Positions 28,079 through 34,786 of a stretch of DNA of 64,000 bases are shown here, piece after piece. The translations under genes and the position numbers were made by a program. The notes beneath the pieces are model-generated. The model was given only the letters and a program-made list of their open reading frames with translations. It was not told where the DNA came from and searched no databases. The stretch is from Catenulispora sp. EB89 (GTDB lineage: Bacteria > Actinomycetota > Actinomycetes > Streptomycetales > Catenulisporaceae). Location: positions 1 to 64,000 of the forward strand of contig NZ_JBGCCU010000038.1 of assembly GCF_041261445.1 (NCBI RefSeq), in the 5' to 3' direction. Every line of letters begins with the position of its first letter. The first letter of the stretch is position 1.

Positions 28079-28900
28079 TCAGGGCTCCGGCGTCGGCGCC
28101 ATCACGGGCAACAGCCGATCCCACATCCGGTCCGGCAGCAGATCGTGCAGCCCGAGCATCACGTGCGCGACGGTGCCGACGCGGTACCGCGCTCGCGGAC
28201 GGCGTGCGGTGGCGGCCCGCACGATGATGCGCGCGACCTTGTCCGGAGCCAGCGGCATCGGATTGCGGCTCAGCCGATCGACGACCTCGGCGGTGAACGC
28301 CGCGTAGGGGCCTTCCGGCCGGCCGTGCAGGAAGGTGCGGCGCTCGGCCTCCGCGAACGCCGTGTCGATTCCGCCGGGCTGGATCACGCTCACGCCGATG
28401 CCGAACGGCTTCAGCTCCTGCCGCAGCGCCTGGCTCATCGACTCCAGCGCGTGCTTGCTCATGGCGTAGGCGCCCATGCCGGGAAACGTGACGAGCCCCG
28501 CGACCGAGCTGACGTTGACGATCCGGCCGCGTCCTCGGCGCCGCATGCCAGGCGCGACCAGTTGCGCGACCCGGAGCGCGCCGAGCACGTTGACCTCGAA
28601 CTGCCGGCGCAGCGCCGCCAACGGCAGCTCTTCCATCGGGCCGCCCTGGGAGATCCCCGCGGCGTTGACCACGATGTCGATGTCGGCGGAGACGTCGGCG
28701 GCGCCCCCGATCGCGTCGGCGAGCTCTGATTCGCTCGTGATATCCAGCCGCACCGGCCGGCATCCCATCGCGACGAGCGCGTCCACCGCCGCGGGGTCGC
28801 GATAGCCGGCCAGGACGGTCGCACCGCCGGCTCGGAACCGCTGCGCGACCGCGCGGCCGACGCCTCCGCTCGCACCTGTGACCAGCACTGTCTGCGTCAT
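28079..28900 (-). CDS. Short-chain dehydrogenase/reductase under MerR control
   Basis: 273 residues of the classical SDR family: TGASGGVG nucleotide-binding motif (8-15), NAAG, catalytic Ser in NVSSVAG (about 132), and YAMSK with Tyr145 and Lys149. The substrate is unknown; it probably uses NADP(H). ATG 28900 is fixed by GGGAGGACAT directly upstream; a longer frame to 29041 would run through the promoter. Its promoter has the MerR architecture, an operator in an overlong spacer, and the divergent gene encodes a MerR-family regulator, so it is probably induced by that regulator's signal. Confidence 0.92.
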   Translation of the reverse strand: MTQTVLVTGASGGVGRAVAQRFRAGGATVLAGYRDPAAVDALVAMGCRPVRLDITSESELADAIGGAADVSADIDIVVNAAGISQGGPMEELPLAALRRQFEVNVLGALRVAQLVAPGMRRRGRGRIVNVSSVAGLVTFPGMGAYAMSKHALESMSQALRQELKPFGIGVSVIQPGGIDTAFAEAERRTFLHGRPEGPYAAFTAEVVDRLSRNPMPLAPDKVARIIVRAATARRPRARYRVGTVAHVMLGLHDLLPDRMWDRLLPVMAPTPEP

Positions 28901-28941
28901 ATGTCCTCCCACGTCCGCGTATCCGAGCTCTGCGTCGCGAG

Positions 28942-28971
28942 CGTAGACTTTGGAGCGTGCTCCAAGGTCAA
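28942..28971 (-). promoter_or_regulatory. MerR-type promoter and operator for the SDR gene
   Basis: On the minus strand there is a -35 TTGACC (28966-28971), then a perfect operator TTGGAGC-AC-GCTCCAA (28950-28965) filling the spacer, and a -10 TCTACG (28942-28947, spacer 18), or TACGCT two bases on (spacer 20). MerR-family activators bind such operators and twist overlong promoters into line. The predicted start of transcription is about 30-35 bases before the SDR ATG. Confidence 0.82.
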
Positions 28972-28994
28972 GCCGGACAGCGGCGCACGCCGCC

Positions 28995-29363
28995 ATGCTG
29001 ATCCGCGACATCGCCGCGCTGGTCGGCGTCAGCACTGACACCGTGCGCTACTACGAGCGCGAAGGGCTGCTCGACGACCGCCACGTCACCCGCGCCCCGA
29101 ACGGCTACCGCACGTACGGCGACGCCGCCGTGCAGCGCCTCCGTCTCCTGCTCCAAGCCCGCGCCACTGGCATGACGATCGCCGAAACGCGGACGCTGGC
29201 CGCCGCTTTCGACGACGGCAGCCTCACTCCGGAGCGGCAGCTGGAGTTCCTCCGGGACAAGCTCGCGCGCCTGGACCGCCAGGCCCGCGAGGTCAACGCG
29301 GCCCGTAGGGCGCTCGCCGCGAAGATCGCGCAGCTCCAGGCACGTGACGCACGGGATGGTTAA
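28995..29363 (+). CDS. MerR-family transcriptional regulator
   Basis: 122 residues. The N-terminal winged helix-turn-helix is canonical (MLIRDIAALVGVSTDTVRYY, then EREGLL and NGYRTY), followed by the long dimer helix (about 80-115). There is no cysteine-rich metal-binding end, so metals are unlikely effectors. It resembles the group that controls oxidoreductase genes. ATG 28995 starts exactly at the MerR fold; an upstream in-frame TTG at 28950 lies inside the operator. It is divergent from the SDR gene it probably activates, and likely autoregulated through the shared operator. Confidence 0.92.
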   Translation: MLIRDIAALVGVSTDTVRYYEREGLLDDRHVTRAPNGYRTYGDAAVQRLRLLLQARATGMTIAETRTLAAAFDDGSLTPERQLEFLRDKLARLDRQAREVNAARRALAAKIAQLQARDARDG

Positions 29364-29457
29364 GGGTCATATCAAGGGTATGCGAACCCCTTTCCCGCGG
29401 TTAACCTCACCATGACCGCACATCCATGCCAAAACACTGAGTTGGGAGCAATTCAGC

Positions 29458-30309
29458 ATGCGCATGAACAGGAACGGGCGAATCGCAGCCGCAGCCGTCC
29501 TCATGGCCGCGGGCCTGGTCGGCGCCACCGCGAGCACCGGAGCGGCCTCGGCCGGCTCGCAGCGCGCGGGGACGTACACGGCCGCCAGGGCGGCTCAGGC
29601 CGGCGAGAACATGGAGTACGGCGGCGGGCCCGTGCAGCTGCATCCCGTGGTGTACCTGGTGTTCTGGGGATCGCAGTGGAAGAGCGACACCAACGGGATA
29701 CCGGCCTACCTGACCAAGGTGTTCGACGGGCTCGGGACCAGTTCGGACAACTGGTCCACCATCACCTCGCAGTACACCGACTCCAGCGGGCAGGGTCCGA
29801 CGTTCAGCGGTGCGGTCCTGGGCGGCGTGTGGATGGACAACGCCAAGGCCGAGCCGACCAACCCCAGCGCCAACGCCGTGGCGAACGAGGGGAACCGGGG
29901 CGCCTCGCACTTCGGGGTGTCCGGCAACGGTGACGCGCAGATCGTCGTGCTCAGCGCGCACGGCACGCACCCCGACGGCTGGCCGAGCTCCGGTTTCTGC
30001 GCCTACCACGACTACTCCGGCTCCGTCTCCTACACCAACATGCCCTACCAGCTCGACGCCCCGGCCGGCAGCCGGTGCCCGAACAACCTGCTGGGCAACA
30101 AGCTGAGCGCGTTCAGCATCGTCGAGGGGCACGAGTACGCCGAGTCGATCACCGACCCGCAGGCCGGCAACGGCTGGGTCGCGCCGAACGGCGAGGAGAT
30201 CGGCGACCAGTGTGAGGCCAACTTCCAGAACGTGACGCTGTCCACCGGCACGTTCCCGATGCAGCCGATCTGGAGCAACAACGCCAACGGGTGCGTCATC
30301 CACAACTGA
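29458..30309 (+). CDS. Secreted EXORDIUM/Phi-1-like protein with HExxE motif
   Basis: 283 residues with a Sec-type signal peptide (about 1-32, RIAAAAVLMAAGLVGATAS). VQLHPVVYLVFWG near the mature N terminus, VEGHEYAESITDP (about 225), and later NGEEIGDQC match landmarks of plant Phi-1/EXORDIUM proteins and their bacterial relatives. The His-Glu pattern suggests metal binding, possibly a peptidase, but activity is not established for the family. GTTGGGAG upstream supports the start. It lies between the MerR gene and the LacI locus with no obvious link. Confidence 0.68.
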   Translation: MRMNRNGRIAAAAVLMAAGLVGATASTGAASAGSQRAGTYTAARAAQAGENMEYGGGPVQLHPVVYLVFWGSQWKSDTNGIPAYLTKVFDGLGTSSDNWSTITSQYTDSSGQGPTFSGAVLGGVWMDNAKAEPTNPSANAVANEGNRGASHFGVSGNGDAQIVVLSAHGTHPDGWPSSGFCAYHDYSGSVSYTNMPYQLDAPAGSRCPNNLLGNKLSAFSIVEGHEYAESITDPQAGNGWVAPNGEEIGDQCEANFQNVTLSTGTFPMQPIWSNNANGCVIHN

Positions 30310-30405
30310 TCCGTCCTCGTCCCTCCCGTCCCGCCGCTCCACCGAACCGGCCTCCGCATCGAGTACGGTGAAGGTGGGGCGGCGGCGCCCCGATCACGTG
30401 CACTC

Positions 30406-30428
30406 GGCGTCCCCGCTTCGGGGGCGCC
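30406..30428 (+). terminator. Hairpin between the EXORDIUM-like gene and the LacI gene
   Basis: Arms GGCGTCCCCG and CGGGGGCGCC (one wobble) around CTT, about 97 bases after the upstream stop. It could end that transcript or lie in the LacI leader. There is no T tract. Confidence 0.45.
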
Positions 30429-30506
30429 GTTCCTTCGCGTCCGGAGCGGGCGGCCGGTGCCGGTGGTTCGGACGTGGAGTTCCGCTGGCGGCAGGAGGCG
30501 ACCTTC

Positions 30507-31505
30507 TTGAACGTTTCCCCGGAGTCCCGGGTCAAGCGCGCGACCATCGAGGACGTGGCGAGGCTGGCCGGGGTGTCGCGGCAGACGGTTTCGCGCGCGG
30601 TCAACGACAAGGCGGAGATCGACGCCGAGACCAAGCGGCGGGTGCTGGACGCCGCGCGGAGCCTGAACTACCGGCCCAGCCGGTTCGCGCGCGGGCTGAT
30701 CCGGCAGGACACCACCACGCTCGGGCTGATCATCTCCGACATCGGGAACCCGTTCTTCCCCGAGCTTGCTTCCGGGGTGTTGCGGGCCGCGCAGGCGCGG
30801 GACTGGCAGGTCGTGCTCTACGACACCGGCGAGGACCCGGAGCGCGAGGTGCTGGCGCTGTCGACGCTCGCCGACCAGGCCGACGTCGGCGCCGGCTTCC
30901 TCACCTCGCCGGCGGTGTTCGCGCACGCCGTGAAGCTCGGCGTGCCCTTCGCCGTCCTGGACCCCGGCTGGGACGCCGGTGCCGCGCCGGGCGTCGGCAT
31001 CGACATCGCCGGCGGCGTCCGGCTCGCCGTGGAGCACCTGGCCGCGGCCGGCCACCGGCGCATCGGCATGATCGACGGTGCCGCCGATCCACGCGACAAG
31101 CGGCGGACCAGCTTCCTGGCCATCGCGAAGGAACTCGGACTGGACGTCGGCGAGGACGACGTCGAAAGCGCGCCCCGGACGGTCGAAGGCGGGGCGGACG
31201 CGGTGCGAGCGCTGCTGGCGCGCAGGCCGGACATCACCGCCGCGTTCGCCTACAACGACGTGCTGGCGGTCGGCGCGGTCCGTGGGCTGAAGGCCGCCGG
31301 ACTGAGGGTGCCCGAGGACTTCGCGGTGATCGGCTTCGACGGTCTGCCGCTGGGGGAGTTGGTCGAACCGCCGATCACCTCCGTCCACGTCGACATCCGC
31401 CGCATGGGCGAACTGGCCGTGGCCGCCGCCGCGGAACTCCTGGCCGGCCGCACGCCGGAGCCCGTGGTCGTCGTTCCCGAGTTGCGGGTGCGCGGCTCGG
31501 CGTGA
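30507..31505 (+). CDS. LacI-family transcriptional regulator
   Basis: 332 residues. The helix-turn-helix and hinge (about 8-60) include TIEDVARLAGVSRQTVSRAV and LNYRPSRFARGL. The rest is a periplasmic-binding-like effector domain (LGLIISDIGNPFF through VIGFDGLPLGE). TTG 30507 is chosen because AGGAGG (30493-30498) is 8 bases upstream and the residues before it are not LacI-like; GTG 30474 is the alternative. It sits at the head of the sugar locus, and a double palindromic operator follows in the gap before the binding-protein gene. It probably represses the whole run to 44683 until an imported sugar releases it. Confidence 0.93.
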   Translation: MNVSPESRVKRATIEDVARLAGVSRQTVSRAVNDKAEIDAETKRRVLDAARSLNYRPSRFARGLIRQDTTTLGLIISDIGNPFFPELASGVLRAAQARDWQVVLYDTGEDPEREVLALSTLADQADVGAGFLTSPAVFAHAVKLGVPFAVLDPGWDAGAAPGVGIDIAGGVRLAVEHLAAAGHRRIGMIDGAADPRDKRRTSFLAIAKELGLDVGEDDVESAPRTVEGGADAVRALLARRPDITAAFAYNDVLAVGAVRGLKAAGLRVPEDFAVIGFDGLPLGELVEPPITSVHVDIRRMGELAVAAAAELLAGRTPEPVVVVPELRVRGSA

Positions 31506-31571
31506 ACTCGGCGTGAATCAGTCATCGGGCCTTCCGATGACGGACAAGTAACAGTAATCCGGTAACGGGTC

Positions 31572-31632
31572 TTGACGAGACCGTGTGAGCTGGACCACTC
31601 TACTTCCCGTGAGCGCTCCCGTGAGCGCTCAC
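31572..31632 (+). promoter_or_regulatory. Promoter with two adjacent LacI-type operators
   Basis: TTGACG (31572-31577) is a good -35; CACTCT 18 bases on is a weak -10. Just downstream, two 12-bp operators stand side by side: GTGAGCGCTCCC (31609-31620, one mismatched end) and the perfect palindrome GTGAGCGCTCAC (31621-31632). Bound repressor would block the start of transcription. The SBP ATG follows 33 bases later. Confidence 0.82.
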
Positions 31633-31665
31633 GGACCCCTCATCCCCCAGTCCGGGAGGCAGCGG

Positions 31666-32979
31666 ATGTTCCTACGTCGACTCCGAGCACCGTCTTCTGC
31701 AAAGGCACTGGTCGCTCTGACGGTGCTGGCGCTGTCCGCCTGTTCCGCGGCCGGCGGCAACTCCGCCTCCAGCTCCGGCGGCGGCGACAGCAACACCATC
31801 ACGTTCCTGACCTTCGAGACCCCGAACCTCACCCCGGCCTATTGGGACGCGGCCATCAAGCGCGTCACCGACCAGTACCCGGGCATGAAGGTCAAGCGCC
31901 TCGTCTCCCCGACCGCCGACCGCACCAGCTACGCCAAGCAGCTCAAGGCCTCCGGCCAGTTCCCCGACGTGATGATCGCGGTCACCCCCACCGGCTTCGC
32001 GCAGGCCGGCGACCTCTACGCCTGGCAGCCCAGCGAACTCGGCAGCTTCGAGGTGCCCGACGGCGGCGCCATCGGCGGCAAGGTCTATCAGCTCCCTGCG
32101 AACACGCAGACCATCCCGATGGTCTACTACCGCAAGTCGATGTTCGCCAAGGCCGGCATCACCGGCACGCCGACCACCTACCAGCAGCTCCTGGACGACT
32201 CGGCCAAGCTCAAGACGGCGGGCCTGCTGCCGTTCCAGGTCGGCGGCGGCTCCGACGCCTTCGCCGCGGTCCTGCCGCTGTCCGCCACCGTGGCCACCCA
32301 GGTCTACCGCCAGGACCCGAACTGGCTCGTCGACCGGCACACCGGCAAGGTGAAGTTCTCCGACCCGGACTTCGTCGACGCCCTGCAGCGGGTCGGCGAC
32401 CTGGCGTCCAAGGGCTACATCGACCGCGCGGGCCTGTCCCGCAACTATGCCGACAGCCAGAAGGCGTTCCTGGACGGCAGCGGCGCGATGTACCCGATGG
32501 GCATCTGGTTCGCCTCGGCCGCCGACGCCAGCCCGATCAAGGACGACATCGGCGTGTTCGCCTGGCCCACCGACGACGGCAAGGTCGTCATGCCCGCCTA
32601 CACCGGCGGCGGCCTGGAGGTCAGCGCGCACGCCAAGAACCTGGACCTGGCCAAGAAGTTCGCCCTGGCCTTCCAGCTGGACAAGGCGAACCTGGACAAC
32701 AACGTGCTCAGCGACGCGCTCTTCCCGGCGATCAAGGGCTACACCCCGCCGACCACGACCGGCCCGGTGTTCAACGAGTCCTACCAGCTCTACCAGCAGG
32801 CGCAGCAGACCGGCACGGTCGTGAAGGCCTTCAGCTGGGAGTCCGGCGACGACGCGCTGCTGCCCGGCATGGTCGACGTCGTCTACGGCGCCGTCGAGGA
32901 CGTGATGCTCGGCCGGAAGTCCGCCAAGGACGCCGCGTCGTACCTGGACTCCGAGTGGGCGAAGCAGGCGTCGAGCTGA
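31666..32979 (+). CDS. Sugar ABC transporter substrate-binding lipoprotein
   Basis: 437 residues. A lipoprotein signal (KALVALTVLALSAC, with lipobox cysteine about residue 29) anchors it to the outer face of the membrane. The rest is a family-1 extracellular solute-binding protein, with ITFLTFETPN, PTTYQQLLDD and YPMGIWFAS. ATG 31666 is set by GGGAGG (31654-31659). The gene opens the LacI-controlled operon, and its stop overlaps the next start (TGATG, 32977-32981). The partner permeases are at 39611 and 40555. The ligand is probably an oligosaccharide released by the glycosidases in the locus (inference). Confidence 0.93.
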   Translation: MFLRRLRAPSSAKALVALTVLALSACSAAGGNSASSSGGGDSNTITFLTFETPNLTPAYWDAAIKRVTDQYPGMKVKRLVSPTADRTSYAKQLKASGQFPDVMIAVTPTGFAQAGDLYAWQPSELGSFEVPDGGAIGGKVYQLPANTQTIPMVYYRKSMFAKAGITGTPTTYQQLLDDSAKLKTAGLLPFQVGGGSDAFAAVLPLSATVATQVYRQDPNWLVDRHTGKVKFSDPDFVDALQRVGDLASKGYIDRAGLSRNYADSQKAFLDGSGAMYPMGIWFASAADASPIKDDIGVFAWPTDDGKVVMPAYTGGGLEVSAHAKNLDLAKKFALAFQLDKANLDNNVLSDALFPAIKGYTPPTTTGPVFNESYQLYQQAQQTGTVVKAFSWESGDDALLPGMVDVVYGAVEDVMLGRKSAKDAASYLDSEWAKQASS

Positions 32980-33707
32980 TGCGCGTCCTGGTCTTCAACG
33001 AGAACCACCACGAACTCACCCGCCCCGAGATCGCCGAACGCTACCCGCTCGGCATCCACGGCACCGTCGCCGCCGCGCTCGAAGACCGTCTGGGCCCCGC
33101 GGCCGACATCACCACCGCGACCCAGGACCAGCCCGGCTACGGCCTGACGCCGGCGGCCGTCGAGGACACCGACGTCCTCATCTGGTGGAGCCACCTGCTG
33201 CACGCCGAGATGGACGACGAGACGATCGACCGCGTCCGCCGCGGCGTCCTGGACGGCATGGGCCTGGTGGTCCTGCACTCCGGCGCCGGCTCGAAGCTGT
33301 TCACGTCGCTCATGGGCACCAGCTGCGACCGCCGCTGGCGGCACGGCGAGGACCGGCACCTGGTGTGGACGGTCAAGCCCGGCCACCCGGTCGCGGCCGG
33401 CATCCCGCAGCCGCTGGTGATCCCGCACGACGAGATGTACGGCGAACCCTTCGACATCCCCGATCCGGACGAACTGGTCTTCGTGTCCTCCTTCAGCGGC
33501 GGCGAGGTGTTCCGCAGCGGCGCCTGCTTCACCCGCGGCGCCGGCCGGATCTTCTACTTCGGTGCCGGCGACCAGGAATGCCCGGTCTACCACCAGAAGG
33601 AGGTCCAGGACGTGATCGCCAACGCCGTGCGCTGGGCGGCCCCGACCGGCCCGATCGGCGGGCACTTCGTGGACGCGCCCTCGCCGGTCGGGTGGTGGGA
33701 GCGGTGA
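32979..33707 (+). CDS. ThuA-like protein
   Basis: 242 residues of the ThuA / trehalose-utilisation family, a class I glutamine-amidotransferase-like fold. Landmarks are VLVFNENHHE, DTDVLIWWSHLLHAEM, LVVLHSGAGSKLF and GRIFYFGAGDQE. The reaction of the family is poorly defined; in rhizobia it takes part in disaccharide keto-derivative breakdown together with Gfo/Idh/MocA dehydrogenases. It is coupled at both ends (overlap with the SBP gene; GTGA overlap with the oxidoreductase). The pairing supports an oxidation step on an imported sugar (inference). Confidence 0.85.
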   Translation: MRVLVFNENHHELTRPEIAERYPLGIHGTVAAALEDRLGPAADITTATQDQPGYGLTPAAVEDTDVLIWWSHLLHAEMDDETIDRVRRGVLDGMGLVVLHSGAGSKLFTSLMGTSCDRRWRHGEDRHLVWTVKPGHPVAAGIPQPLVIPHDEMYGEPFDIPDPDELVFVSSFSGGEVFRSGACFTRGAGRIFYFGAGDQECPVYHQKEVQDVIANAVRWAAPTGPIGGHFVDAPSPVGWWER

Positions 33708-34753
33708 GCGGGTTCGCCACGGTCAGCACGCCCGGACCGCTGCGCGCGGTCATCGTCGGCGCCGGCTTCATGGGCCGGAACTGGGCCCGCGAGATCGCCC
33801 GGCAGCCCGACACCGAGCTCGTCGGCTGGGTCGACCTGGACCCGGCGGCGCTGGCCGAGGCGGTGAAGGAAGCCGGTCCGGAAGCCGCCGGCAGCATCGC
33901 GACCGGCACCGATCTGGTCGCGATGCTCACCGGACTCGCCCCGGACATCGTCTTCAACAGCGCCCCGCCGGCCGCGCACCGCACGGTCACCACATCAGCC
34001 CTCGAACACGGCTGCGCGGTCCTGTCCGAGAAGCCGATGGCCATGACGCTCGCCGAGGCCCGCCAGCTGGTCGCCGTCTCGGAACGCACCGGCCGGCTGC
34101 TCGCCGTGACCCAGGACCGGCGCCAGCTCTCCGGCACCCGCGCGCTGAAGGACGCGGCCCGCCGCCTGGCCCCGCTCACCCGCCTCGAAATCGACTTCCG
34201 TCTCCCGCACCGCGCCGGCCCCTACGTCCATCTGTGGGACGAGCCGCTGCTACGCGAGATGGCCATCCACCTGTTCGACGCGGCGCGCGCCGTCACCGGC
34301 GCCGACGCGCGATCGGTGTTCTGCACCGCCTACCGCACGCCGTGGTCCTGGTACCCCGGCAACGACTCCGCCGAGGCCCTGTTCCAGATGGACGACGGCC
34401 TGCACTTCGCCTTCACCGGCTGCTGGACCGCGCGCTCGGACTTCACGTCCTGGACCGGCCGCTGGTACCTGGAAGGCGCCGGCGGCTCGGCGAGCTGGGA
34501 CGGTCTCGGCGCGCCGGTGCTCACCCCGGCGCGCGACGAGGGGGAGCCCGAGCCCGCCTCCGAGACGCTGCCGGTCGAACCGCAGTCCCCTGAGTTCCCC
34601 GGCCTGGCCGAGGTGCTCGCCGGATTCGTCCACGCCCTGCGCACCGGCGAGGCCCCGGACGGCGAGTGCCACGACAACCTGCGCAGCCTGGCCATGGTCG
34701 AGGCGGCCGTCGCCTCCTCGCAGTTCGCCCAACCCGTCGTCGTCGAGAACTGA
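33704..34753 (+). CDS. Gfo/Idh/MocA-family oxidoreductase
   Basis: 349 residues from GTG 33704 in a GTGA overlap. The N-terminal Rossmann domain has VIVGAGFMGRNWA and the EKPMAMT strand-loop typical of the family; the C-terminal alpha-beta domain contains EMAIHLFDAAR. Such enzymes oxidise or reduce hydroxyls on sugars, inositols or amino-sugars with bound NAD(P). Together with the ThuA-like gene it suggests that a sugar is converted to a keto form inside the cell. Confidence 0.9.
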   Translation: MSGFATVSTPGPLRAVIVGAGFMGRNWAREIARQPDTELVGWVDLDPAALAEAVKEAGPEAAGSIATGTDLVAMLTGLAPDIVFNSAPPAAHRTVTTSALEHGCAVLSEKPMAMTLAEARQLVAVSERTGRLLAVTQDRRQLSGTRALKDAARRLAPLTRLEIDFRLPHRAGPYVHLWDEPLLREMAIHLFDAARAVTGADARSVFCTAYRTPWSWYPGNDSAEALFQMDDGLHFAFTGCWTARSDFTSWTGRWYLEGAGGSASWDGLGAPVLTPARDEGEPEPASETLPVEPQSPEFPGLAEVLAGFVHALRTGEAPDGECHDNLRSLAMVEAAVASSQFAQPVVVEN

Positions 34754-34786
34754 GATCCCGCAACGCGCTTTGAAGGGAGAACAGCC

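Noticed and set aside
30474-30506. GTG 30474 as the LacI start
   Set aside because: The added 11 residues are not LacI-like, and the strong AGGAGG at 30493-30498 fits TTG 30507.
31609-31632. Insertion-site or attachment-site duplication
   Set aside because: The repeats are short palindromes of LacI-operator form at the right promoter position, which explains them better.
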